A stretch of 48,043 bases of DNA from Thiotrichales bacterium (lineage in GTDB: Bacteria; Pseudomonadota; Gammaproteobacteria; Beggiatoales; Beggiatoaceae), in the NCBI GenBank assembly GCA_016744475.1, contig JADGEH010000027.1, positions 1-48,043 on the forward strand, written 5' to 3'. The notes under the pieces were generated by a model, which saw only the letters and a program-made list of their open reading frames with translations, had not been told where the DNA came from and searched no databases. Positions 36,260 through 44,391 of the stretch are shown one piece after another. The first letter of the stretch is position 1, and every line of letters begins with the position of its first letter. The position numbers and the translations under genes were made by a program.

Positions 36260-36951
36260 TGCATCAATATCTTTTAAGTAGCTTAGAGCCTATACGAAAA
36301 TGGGATAATCGGCTGCAAACCCGCCCTTTTGGTCAGTTTTTCCGCTTTTTATCAACAAATAGCCTGCTATTCGCCTTAAAAAACCGAAAAAACTGCCTCA
36401 AAATGGCGCATTTTCGCTTCGATTCCCCATCTTCGTATAGGCTCTTACTGTTTTTATTCATCATGCCTAGTGTGTCTCAGGCCGACATTATCAAACTTGA
36501 AACCAATGTTTGGTCAAACAAGCGGCCTATTGTATGGAGCGGGACATTGCTCAGTATTGATCCTCAATCAAACCTGGCACATTTTGAATACAAAAACAAA
36601 GACACCATTAATACCTTTTCAGTGCATTTAACCCGCATTTATTCTTTAACCTTAGATAGTCAAGATCGCGTCAACCGCCCCTTTCCTAAAACCAGAAAAG
36701 ACATTACTACTGAATTACCCATCAATCCTAGAACTAAAAAAGTCTTGGAATTATCCAATAAAAACTTTGTCGCTGATGATATACCTGAGAATGTTAAAGT
36801 CAGGGGCCATCAAGATAGCCTGGTCATTTATTTAAATGGTCGTGTTGTTTCGGCTGACCTGGAAAACATCGTACTTCAAGCCAGAGCTAAACAACGGCAG
36901 CAAGAAACCTTTAGCATCACGCGCTCTGATTTTCGTAAATGGATTCGATAA
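36259..36951 (+). CDS. Secreted protein of unknown function, signal peptide interrupted in frame by copy D
   Basis: The frame is 230 codons. Codons 10-63 derive from family 1 copy D plus one TTA duplication (162 bp, no stop, frame kept). Without the insert the N-terminus would read MHQYLLSSLLFLFIMPSVSQA, a normal signal peptide, followed by the mature part DIIKLETNVWSNKRPIVW. The mature part (about 155 residues) is beta-rich with basic residues and has no family I recognise. With the insert the signal peptide is broken by a mostly polar, basic 54-residue stretch, so export is probably lost. Translation from an inner ATG at 36462 (MPSVSQA) would lack a full signal. It overlaps the preceding membrane-protein gene by 1 base. 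Confidence 0.75.
   Translation: MHQYLLSSLEPIRKWDNRLQTRPFGQFFRFLSTNSLLFALKNRKNCLKMAHFRFDSPSSYRLLLFLFIMPSVSQADIIKLETNVWSNKRPIVWSGTLLSIDPQSNLAHFEYKNKDTINTFSVHLTRIYSLTLDSQDRVNRPFPKTRKDITTELPINPRTKKVLELSNKNFVADDIPENVKVRGHQDSLVIYLNGRVVSADLENIVLQARAKQRQQETFSITRSDFRKWIR
36286..36444. repeat. Family 1 palindromic element, copy D (inside a gene)
   Basis: The complete 159-bp copy is flanked by direct TTA duplications (36283-36285 and 36445-36447). It has no in-frame stop in the host frame. It lies inside the signal-peptide codons of the host gene. Confidence 0.95.
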
Positions 36952-36962
36952 TGGATGTGATG

Positions 36963-36980
36963 CCATCTTCGTATAGGCTC
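36963..36980. repeat. Family 1 end fragment
   Basis: The 18 bases match the right terminus of family 1 (CCATCTTCGTATAGGCTC), directly after the end of the interrupted gene. It is a leftover of a deleted copy or of incomplete integration. Confidence 0.7.
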
Positions 36981-37029
36981 TGAGTCTTATCATCACCACT
37001 CGCACTTTTGATAAAAACGAGGTTAAAAC

Positions 37030-38460
37030 ATGACAAACACCCCGCATGGTCAATGGTCATCACGTTGGATATTTATTCTTGCCGCCACGGGTTCTGCCGT
37101 AGGCTTGGGCAATATTTGGAAATTCCCCTACACCGCTGGTGAAAACGGCGGTGGCGCTTTTATTTTGATGTATCTCATCTGTGTTGCCGCGATTGGTATC
37201 CCGGTCATGATGGCGGAAATCATGTTAGGGCGGCGCGGACGGCAAAGCCCTATCAATGCCATGCATACCTTGGCTTTAGAAGCACAACGCCATCCTATTT
37301 GGAAAATCATCGGTTGGTCGGGGGTCGTGGCGGGTTGTTTGATTTTGTCCTTTTACAGTGTGATTGCGGGCTGGGCGATAGCATATATCCCTAAAATGGC
37401 ATTGGGCACATTCAGCGGTGCAGGCGCAGAACAAGCTAACGCGGTGTTTAATGGATTAATCGGCGATCCTTGGATATTGCTGGTGTGGCATAGCCTGTTT
37501 ATGATGATGGTCATTACCGTGATCGCTAAAGGCTTAGAAAAAGGCTTAGAACGTGCCGTCAGCATTCTGATGCCCACCTTATTTATTCTTTTAATCGCCT
37601 TAGTGCTGTACGCCGCTTTTAGCAGCGGCGCTTTTATGCAAGGCGTGCAATTTATGTTTGCCACTGATTTTCACGCGCTGTTTTATCCAGGTTGCACACC
37701 CGAACAAACCGCTTGTGAATTTAGCGGACAAGGCGTGTTAAGCGCGATGGGCTTGGCCTTTTTTTCTCTCAGCATCGGCATGGGCGCGATCATGATGTAC
37801 GGTGCTTACTTGCCGAAAAATATCTCCATCACTTCTTCGGCTATCACCATTGCTGTAGCTGATACGCTGGTCGCATTGTTGGCAGGCTTGGCGATTTTCC
37901 CTATTGTGTTTGCCAATCATCTTGATCCCGCTGCCGGCCCTGGACTGGTTTTTATCACCTTGCCCATTGCCTTTGGACACATGGGCGGCGGGACTGTTTT
38001 TGGCACTTTATTCTTTTTATTGCTAGTCTTTGCCGCTTGGACTTCGGCGTTTTCTTTACTCGAACCTGTCGTGGCTTGGTTGGTGGAAAGTTGGCGCATG
38101 ACTCGTACAAAAGCCGCCATAGGCTGTGGTATTTTTATTTGGCTGCTAGGTTTATTAAGTGTTTTTTCTTTCAATATCTTGAGCGATTTCAAACCGCTGT
38201 CTTTTCTGAGCAGTACCCCTTTTGCCGATCAAACCTTTTTTGATTTGTTTGATTATTTGACTTCAAATATCATGTTGCCCATCGGTGGTTTATTAATTGC
38301 TATCTTTGCAGCTTGGGTCATGCAACACGCTGCCCGACGTGAAGAAATGGGTGCCGAACCACCTGATATGAGTTACAACACCTGGTTGTTCTTGATTCGT
38401 TATATTACTCCGATTGGCGTTGCTCTTATTTTCTTAAATGCCATTGGTTTATTTTCTTAA
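37030..38460 (+). CDS. Sodium-dependent transporter, neurotransmitter:sodium symporter family
   Basis: The 476-residue inner-membrane protein has the NSS/SNF (LeuT) signature at its N-terminus: SSRWIFILAATGSAVGLGNIWKFPYTAGENGGGAFILMYL, which carries sodium- and substrate-binding backbone. The unwound-helix region FFSLSIGMGAIMMYGAYLP is in place, and about 11-12 hydrophobic helices are visible. It imports amino acids or related amines with sodium, but the substrate is not readable. GAGG lies seven bases before the ATG. It is followed 16 bp later by the lectin gene, so the two may share a transcript. Confidence 0.95.
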   Translation: MTNTPHGQWSSRWIFILAATGSAVGLGNIWKFPYTAGENGGGAFILMYLICVAAIGIPVMMAEIMLGRRGRQSPINAMHTLALEAQRHPIWKIIGWSGVVAGCLILSFYSVIAGWAIAYIPKMALGTFSGAGAEQANAVFNGLIGDPWILLVWHSLFMMMVITVIAKGLEKGLERAVSILMPTLFILLIALVLYAAFSSGAFMQGVQFMFATDFHALFYPGCTPEQTACEFSGQGVLSAMGLAFFSLSIGMGAIMMYGAYLPKNISITSSAITIAVADTLVALLAGLAIFPIVFANHLDPAAGPGLVFITLPIAFGHMGGGTVFGTLFFLLLVFAAWTSAFSLLEPVVAWLVESWRMTRTKAAIGCGIFIWLLGLLSVFSFNILSDFKPLSFLSSTPFADQTFFDLFDYLTSNIMLPIGGLLIAIFAAWVMQHAARREEMGAEPPDMSYNTWLFLIRYITPIGVALIFLNAIGLFS

Positions 38461-38476
38461 AGTAAGGAGGGCTGTT

Positions 38477-39004
38477 ATGCGCATTTCATCTTTATTTCTG
38501 GCTGGAGGGCTGACTTTAGCATCAGTCACCGCTACCGCCGATTTACCTGATAAAGACAAACTGGGTGCGCTACGTAGCGCATTACAAACTAAAATGGGCG
38601 AATACAAGTTATTGCAAAATCGTGCAGGGCGTTGCTTGGATGCACCGCCAGATACCGCTAATAACAATGGTGGGCGTGTGATTCTCTGGGATTGTCATAA
38701 TGGTAATTTCCAACGTTGGAAATACGAAAATGGCAAACTGATTAATAGCAGCGGTAAATGCTTAGATGTAGTGGCTCCAGAGTTACATAAAAATGGGGGA
38801 CATGTACAACTGTGGGATTGTAATGGTGGACCGACCCAACAATGGCAATTTGAAAATGGTCGCTTGCGCAGTGCTGGCGGTAAATGCTTGGATATTCCTG
38901 CCCCCAATCCTAATTGGAATGTTAATGGCGCATCGCTACAAATTTGGGATTGTTTAAATAGCGACAATCAAAAATTTGAACATAAAGTGTGGTGGGGAAA
39001 ATAA
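38477..39004 (+). CDS. Secreted ricin-type beta-trefoil lectin
   Basis: The start at 38477 has a perfect AAGGAGG six bases upstream and opens a signal peptide (RISSLFLAGGLTLASVTATA). The mature part is one ricin B-type beta-trefoil of about 125 residues with repeated blocks: NRAGRCLDAP, then VILWDCHNGNFQRWKYENG, SGKCLDV, VQLWDCNGGPTQQWQFENG, GKCLDIP and LQIWDCLNSDNQKF. QxW-type motifs are in FQRW, QQWQ and NQKF. It probably binds galactose-like or other sugars outside the cell. No catalytic domain is attached. Family 1 copy E follows 22 bp after the stop. Confidence 0.92.
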   Translation: MRISSLFLAGGLTLASVTATADLPDKDKLGALRSALQTKMGEYKLLQNRAGRCLDAPPDTANNNGGRVILWDCHNGNFQRWKYENGKLINSSGKCLDVVAPELHKNGGHVQLWDCNGGPTQQWQFENGRLRSAGGKCLDIPAPNPNWNVNGASLQIWDCLNSDNQKFEHKVWWGK

Positions 39005-39026
39005 AACAGCTTGAGTTTGAGTTTTA

Positions 39027-39185
39027 GAGCCTATACGAAGATGGAGAATCGAAGCGAAAATTTGCCGTTTTGAGGCGGGTTTTTCGGTTTTTTAAGGCGA
39101 ATAGTGAACTATTTAACGAAAAAAAGCGGAAAACCCGACCAAAAGGGCGGGTTTGCAGCCGATTATCCCATTTTCGTATAGGCTC
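39027..39185. repeat. Family 1 palindromic element, copy E (complete)
   Basis: The 159-bp copy is in opposite orientation to copies A, B and D, flanked by direct TTA duplications (39024-39026 and 39186-39188). It sits between the lectin and glycosyltransferase genes. Confidence 0.95.
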
Positions 39186-39196
39186 TTAGCCTTTTA

Positions 39197-39229
39197 GGAG
39201 CGACACCGCTTTCAGCAGTGTTGTTCTCC
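39197..39229. terminator. Imperfect hairpin before the glycosyltransferase genes
   Basis: The arms around GGAGCGACACCGCT and AGCAGTGTTGTTCTCC pair with a few mismatches. The sequence is similar to the arms of the split hairpin at 34747-34869. It may end the lectin transcript; it has no strong U-run. Confidence 0.4.
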
Positions 39230-39269
39230 CACACACAGACATTAAACCTTAAATTAAAAAACTTTCTTT

Positions 39270-40694
39270 ATGAATAAAACCCCTTCTGCAAAAATTCTCA
39301 TTATCATTGTCACCTGGAATAAAAAGAAATACGTCTTAGAATTACTGGATGCTGTGGATAATTTAGATTATCCTCGTCAGTTGATTGATGTGGTAGTCAT
39401 TGATAATGCCAGTTCTGATGGCACCGTTGAAGCTATTCAAAAACAACATGGCAATATTCACCTCATTTGTAATCCAGAAAATATTGGAGGTACGGGCGGA
39501 TTTAATACCGGCTTACAATATGCTTTTGATCAACAAGAAGGGGCTTATGACTACTTATGGTTATTAGATAATGATGTATTAGTACATCGCTGCGCATTAA
39601 ATTATTTAGTTGATGTTTTAGAAAACAATCAAGATATTGCAGTAGCAGGTTCAACCATGCTGCAATTAGATTTCCCCTGGCGCATTAATGAAATGGGCGC
39701 TTATGTCAATCATGATGATGGCGCTTTAATTCTCAATCGGCATTTTGAAGAAATCCAACATTGGCGGGGATGCAGCCCGCATACATTAATTAATGATGAT
39801 TCATTAGATTTAAGCAAAAGCTTAATGCATTGCCAACCTTATATGGATGTAGACTATGTGGCTGCCGCCTCTTTATTAATTCGTGCAAAGGTGGCTAAAG
39901 AAGCGGGGCTGTGGCAAGACTTCTTTATTCATTTTGATGATGTGGATTGGTGTTTGCGGATTGGACGCATGGGACATCGTGTCGTGGTGTCAGCACAATC
40001 AATGATCTGGCATTTATCAGCTGCGGCTAAGATCCCTACTTGGGTGTTGTATTACGATAACCGTAACCTTTTGGTCTTACAAAAAACCATGGGTTCTGAC
40101 AAAAGCATCATGCAATATACTATGCGCCATATTATGAAAAAGGCTGGGTATTATGCATTACTGGGTAAAACAGATTTAAGCCGTTTACATAAAGACGCTG
40201 TGGATGATTTCTTAAATAATCGCTTGGGCAAGAAAAATATTCAGTTAGAAGCGCCTTATACACCTAACACCCAAATCAGTTCTGTGTTAATGGATGAAAG
40301 CATTCAAAGTATTCTCATCAGCATGGTGAATTTGCAAGCCACCGCCATTCAAGAAGCTTTGATTCAAGCTACGCAAGCACGACCTGAATTAGAAGTTAAA
40401 TTTCTCGCTGATCCCTTTACTCAATTACCTGTTTATCAATTACCCCACTCTGAATTTGTGTATTTGCCTTTTAATCGTTTGAAGCGACACTGGGCATTGT
40501 GGAAAATGCGTCACACATATGATTTAGTCATACAATCTGATTATCAGCCGTTTATTTCTTTATCTTGGATTGCCCCTAAAGTGATGTTTATCAATGATGA
40601 AAATTTCAGTATGCGTGATCGTCCTTCTATAAGTTCTGTCTGGCAAACGATTAAGTGGTATGTCAATAGTTACTTTCTGCGCATTAAAGATTGA
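39270..40694 (+). CDS. GT2 family glycosyltransferase
   Basis: The first 300 residues are a GT-A glycosyltransferase of the GT2 rhamnosyl/galactofuranosyl type: IIIVTWNKKKYVLELLDAV, VIDNASSDGT, NIGGTGGFNTGLQYA, the metal-binding LWLLDNDV and FFIHFDDVDWCLRIG. The remaining about 140 residues (SILISMVNLQ through WYVNSYFLRI) are not recognised, and may be the N-terminal half of a second, GT4-like domain that stops early. It probably adds a sugar from a nucleotide donor to a surface polysaccharide. The next gene starts in or just after its last codon. Confidence 0.88.
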   Translation: MNKTPSAKILIIIVTWNKKKYVLELLDAVDNLDYPRQLIDVVVIDNASSDGTVEAIQKQHGNIHLICNPENIGGTGGFNTGLQYAFDQQEGAYDYLWLLDNDVLVHRCALNYLVDVLENNQDIAVAGSTMLQLDFPWRINEMGAYVNHDDGALILNRHFEEIQHWRGCSPHTLINDDSLDLSKSLMHCQPYMDVDYVAAASLLIRAKVAKEAGLWQDFFIHFDDVDWCLRIGRMGHRVVVSAQSMIWHLSAAAKIPTWVLYYDNRNLLVLQKTMGSDKSIMQYTMRHIMKKAGYYALLGKTDLSRLHKDAVDDFLNNRLGKKNIQLEAPYTPNTQISSVLMDESIQSILISMVNLQATAIQEALIQATQARPELEVKFLADPFTQLPVYQLPHSEFVYLPFNRLKRHWALWKMRHTYDLVIQSDYQPFISLSWIAPKVMFINDENFSMRDRPSISSVWQTIKWYVNSYFLRIKD

Positions 40695-40699
40695 ACTTG

Positions 40700-42292
40700 A
40701 TGCTGCGTTTATTCAATGGGCTATTTTCAACACCAGAACCACTTCCTTTTGATGTTATTCCTCAAGAAGTGGAACTCAAACGTTGGAGCAGTAGTCAATG
40801 GACTGAATACCAAGCGTGGTTGTTTCATCATGCTTTTATCTCTTTGCATGATTGGCATCAACTGCGCAAGGAGGCAGTGCAATCGGTGCACAAGCCTTTT
40901 TTCAGTCTCATCACTCCGGTTTATAACACGCCGCTCAAACTGCTATTTGAATGCATTTACAGCGTGCAAACCCAAGCCTATCCACATTGGGAATTATGCT
41001 TAGTCGATGATGGCAGCAGCCACACCGCCACGCTGGCATTATTAGAAGCGATGGCCTTGGATGATGCCCGCTTGCGGGTGCTGCATTTAGAGCATAATCA
41101 AGGCATTTGTGGCGCGACGAATGCGGGGATCGCTATGGCACAAGGCGATTATGTGGGTTTTTTGGATCACGATGATCGCTTAGCCCCTAATGCCTTGTTT
41201 GCTATGGCACAACAGATTTGCCAACAGCCTGATGTGCAAGTTTTATATTCTGATCGAGATTTACTCTCGCCCAAAAACTTGCGTTTTATGCATTTGTTCA
41301 AGCCCGGTTGGTCGCCGGAAACCCTATTATCGGGCAATTATTTATTTCATTTGCTGGTTTATCGTCGTGATTTATTGATGCAATTAGAAGGTGTGCGTAG
41401 CGATTTTGAAGGCTCGCAAGACTATGATTTGATTTTACGAGCGGCAGATCGCCCGCTGCAAGTCGCGCATATACCGCAAGTGCTATATCAATGGCGACAG
41501 CATGAAAACTCGGTGGCCTTAGAACACAATTCCAAAGCCTACGCTTACGAAGCAGGCATTCGTGCTTTACAAGAAACTCTGCAACGCCGTGACTTACAAG
41601 GCGAAGTGAGTGAAAACCCACATTTGTGGCGTGGCAATTATCGCGTCAAGCTACGCGACCCAGAACGCCCCGTGCAAATCCTGCGTTGGAGTTCAACCGA
41701 ACACTGTCAAGCCGACATTGCCCAAGCCCAGCTTCATCCCGACCAAGATATTGTCATTTTAGGCGAGGATGTACAGGCGATGGATGAAGACAGCGTGATG
41801 GAATTAAGTCGTTGGTTGCAGATAGAGGGCGTGGGCTTAGCCACGGGCAAACTGCTACACGGCGAACATTTAGTCCATGCAGGTTTAGTCCAACGTCCCA
41901 GCGGAGAGCCTTTGGCCTTGTATGCAGGACATCATGAATCGAATCCCGGCTATATGGCGGTCACAGCCAGCGTGCGTAATGTTAGCAGTGTGCATCCTGC
42001 TTGCTGCGTGATTCGGCACAGTTTATGGCAACAATTAGGCGGCTTAAACCCTGATTACCAAGGGCCTCACGCCTTGTTAGATTTTAGTCTGCGAGCTTTG
42101 CAAGCGGGGTTTCGTGTGGTGTATACGCCTTTTGCTCGATTTCAAACTGCGGCTCCGCACAGTCACTGGTTGGAAGCCGATCAACAGCGTTTTGCTGCCA
42201 CCTGGAAAGAGTGGTTAGCGAAAGGTGATCCTTATTACAATCCTTGGTTAAGCCTAAAAGCCAATGATATGGGATTGGCTTTAGAGGAATAG
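40700..42292 (+). CDS. GT2 family glycosyltransferase
   Basis: I place the start at the ATG 40700; an in-frame TTG at 40691 overlapping the preceding stop is possible. After an 85-residue lead, a GT-A domain runs from FSLITPVYNTPLKLLFECI, with LCLVDDGSS, NQGICGATNAGI, metal motif LDHDD and GSQDYDLILRA. The later part (about 330-525) has blocks found in the C-terminal halves of bacterial rhamnan-type transferases (ATGKLLHGEHLVHAG, LLDFSLRALQAGFRVVYTPFARF), so it may have two transferase units, the second without a clear DxD. It forms a pair with the preceding glycosyltransferase. Confidence 0.88.
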   Translation: MLRLFNGLFSTPEPLPFDVIPQEVELKRWSSSQWTEYQAWLFHHAFISLHDWHQLRKEAVQSVHKPFFSLITPVYNTPLKLLFECIYSVQTQAYPHWELCLVDDGSSHTATLALLEAMALDDARLRVLHLEHNQGICGATNAGIAMAQGDYVGFLDHDDRLAPNALFAMAQQICQQPDVQVLYSDRDLLSPKNLRFMHLFKPGWSPETLLSGNYLFHLLVYRRDLLMQLEGVRSDFEGSQDYDLILRAADRPLQVAHIPQVLYQWRQHENSVALEHNSKAYAYEAGIRALQETLQRRDLQGEVSENPHLWRGNYRVKLRDPERPVQILRWSSTEHCQADIAQAQLHPDQDIVILGEDVQAMDEDSVMELSRWLQIEGVGLATGKLLHGEHLVHAGLVQRPSGEPLALYAGHHESNPGYMAVTASVRNVSSVHPACCVIRHSLWQQLGGLNPDYQGPHALLDFSLRALQAGFRVVYTPFARFQTAAPHSHWLEADQQRFAATWKEWLAKGDPYYNPWLSLKANDMGLALEE

Positions 42293-42342
42293 AGAGGAGG
42301 GCAAGAGGGCCATTTCTTCTTTTTCATCTCTCATATTTTCCT

Positions 42343-44202
42343 TTACAGCAAAGCCTCTAGTTCTTCGTGTGCAGTCAACCATTCCTCTTCTAAATCAGCT
42401 AACTCTGCGGCTATTTCCTGTTGTTGTGCAACACACTGTTGGGCTTTTTCACGATCATCATACAAGTCTGGGTCAGCTAATTGAGCTTCTAAAGCCTCTT
42501 TCTTCCCACTTACTGTACCCATCTGTTGCTCCAGCTTTTTCACTTTGTTTTCTAATTGGCGTCTTTGTACGCGATCTTGTTGTTTCTGCTGCTTACGTTG
42601 CTTGTTATCCTCTTTACTTGGACTACCTTCTTGTGAAGCATTGAGCAACCAATCTCGATAAGCATCTAAATCGCCTTCAAAAGGTTTTACTGCACCGTGT
42701 GCCACCAACAACAGTTGATCGGTGGTAGAACGCAATAAATGACGATCATGCGAGACGACAATTAAGGCTCCTTGGTAATCCTGCAAAGCTAGATTGATGG
42801 CGTGACGCATGTTCAAATCCAAATGATTGGTGGGTTCATCTAATAACAATACATTGGGTTTTTGATACACCAATAAAGCTAAAGCGAGACGGGCTTTTTC
42901 TCCTCCAGAAAAGGGCGCAACTTTTTCGACGGCACGATCCCCTGGAAAACCAAAACCACCGAGAAAATCTCGCAAGCTTTGTTCTGAAGCTTTCGGGTCT
43001 AAGCGTTGTAAATGATCTAAAGCTGAAGATTCCAAGTGCAAATGTTCGAGTTGATGCTGAGCAAAATAGCCCACTTGTAAGCCTTGAGCGAGTTTAAACT
43101 CTCCTTCTAGTACCTGAAGTTCACCCGCCAATACTTTGATTAAAGTCGATTTCCCTGCACCATTTGGCCCCAATAAACCAATCCGCATTCCTGGCACAAT
43201 ACATAATTCCACTTGTTCTAAAATGACCTGTTGTGCATAGCCCAGGCTGGCGTGTTCCAAACTTAATAAAGGATTCGGGCACAGTTGTGGCGGAGCAAAA
43301 CTAAAAGAAAACGGTGAATCAATATGCGCAGCACTGATGAGTTCCATCTTTTCCAACGCTTTCAAACGACTTTGAGCTTGCTTAGCTTTGCTGGCTTTGG
43401 CTCGGAAACGTTCTACAAAGCCTTGCAAATGCGTGATTTGTTTTTGTTGTTTGGCATAACTGGCTTGTTGCAAAGCCAGTTGTTCTGCACGTTGGCGTTC
43501 AAATGAAGCGTAATTGCCCGTATAGAGTTTGATGTCGTTCTGCTCAAAATGCGCGATGTGAGCCACCACATTGTCCAAAAAATCACGGTCATGCGAAATC
43601 AATAATAAGGTGCCCGTATAATTGGCTAACCATTGTTCAAACCACAATAAAGCGTCTAAATCCAAATGGTTAGTCGGTTCATCTAAGAGCAATAAATCAG
43701 AACGACACATCAGCGCTTGAGCCAGATTTAAACGCATTCGCCAACCGCCTGAAAAATCCGCCACGGGCTGGTTTTGCTTTTCTTCAGTAAAGCCCAAGCC
43801 GTGTAGTAATTGCCCCGCACGCGCACGGGCGGTGTAGCCACCCATGTGATCGAGTTGCGCGTGAAGCTCCGCTTCGTGCATACCATCACCTTGCTCTTGT
43901 GCCGTTTTCAAGTCTTGCTCAATCTGCCGCAATTCCACATCGCCATCCAATACATATTCAATCGCAGCTTGCGGCAAAGCGGGCGTTTCCTGCGCAACAT
44001 GGGCAATGGTCCATTGTGCAGGCACCTCTAAGTTGCCTTGATCAGCGTGTAATTGATGGCGCAGCAATCCAAACAATGAAGATTTGCCGCAACCATTGGC
44101 ACCCGTGATACCGACTTTCCAGCCGGGATAAACGGTTAAATCCGTGTCTTCGAGAAGAATTTTGTGACCACGTTGAAGATGAAGTTGGCGTAAGCTGATC
44201 AA
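42343..44202 (-). CDS. yheS: ABC-F family ATPase, YheS-like
   Basis: This cytoplasmic twin-ABC protein has no membrane domain and acts on ribosomes. Two nucleotide-binding domains have Walker A GANGCGKSS and GPNGAGKST, signatures DFSGGWRMRLNLAQAL and PFSGGEKARLALALL, and LLLDEPTNHLDL twice. The linker between them carries the basic HLQGFVERFRAKASKAKQAQSRLKALEKM segment characteristic of YheS. A C-terminal coiled coil (about 530-619) follows. The N-terminus matches E. coli YheS only from the TTG at 44202, with AAGGA upstream, so TTG is the start. At 619 residues the length is close to E. coli YheS (637). It is convergent with the glycosyltransferase pair, 50 bp apart. Confidence 0.95.
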   Translation of the reverse strand: MISLRQLHLQRGHKILLEDTDLTVYPGWKVGITGANGCGKSSLFGLLRHQLHADQGNLEVPAQWTIAHVAQETPALPQAAIEYVLDGDVELRQIEQDLKTAQEQGDGMHEAELHAQLDHMGGYTARARAGQLLHGLGFTEEKQNQPVADFSGGWRMRLNLAQALMCRSDLLLLDEPTNHLDLDALLWFEQWLANYTGTLLLISHDRDFLDNVVAHIAHFEQNDIKLYTGNYASFERQRAEQLALQQASYAKQQKQITHLQGFVERFRAKASKAKQAQSRLKALEKMELISAAHIDSPFSFSFAPPQLCPNPLLSLEHASLGYAQQVILEQVELCIVPGMRIGLLGPNGAGKSTLIKVLAGELQVLEGEFKLAQGLQVGYFAQHQLEHLHLESSALDHLQRLDPKASEQSLRDFLGGFGFPGDRAVEKVAPFSGGEKARLALALLVYQKPNVLLLDEPTNHLDLNMRHAINLALQDYQGALIVVSHDRHLLRSTTDQLLLVAHGAVKPFEGDLDAYRDWLLNASQEGSPSKEDNKQRKQQKQQDRVQRRQLENKVKKLEQQMGTVSGKKEALEAQLADPDLYDDREKAQQCVAQQQEIAAELADLEEEWLTAHEELEALL

Positions 44203-44391
44203 GTGAAGCGCGTCCTTGTGAATTTAAGCGACTGTAGAAATGATTCATGTAAGTTCAATAAAATGAACACTAGCGGCACTAGCGTTTTAGTTTGTTTGTG
44301 CCGTTTGAGGCGTTTGTGTCTCTCGTGCCTTTCGTGCCTTTTATGTTGTTTTTTATTGCTGGCTGAAGAAATGACTCAGTGGTGTGATTTC

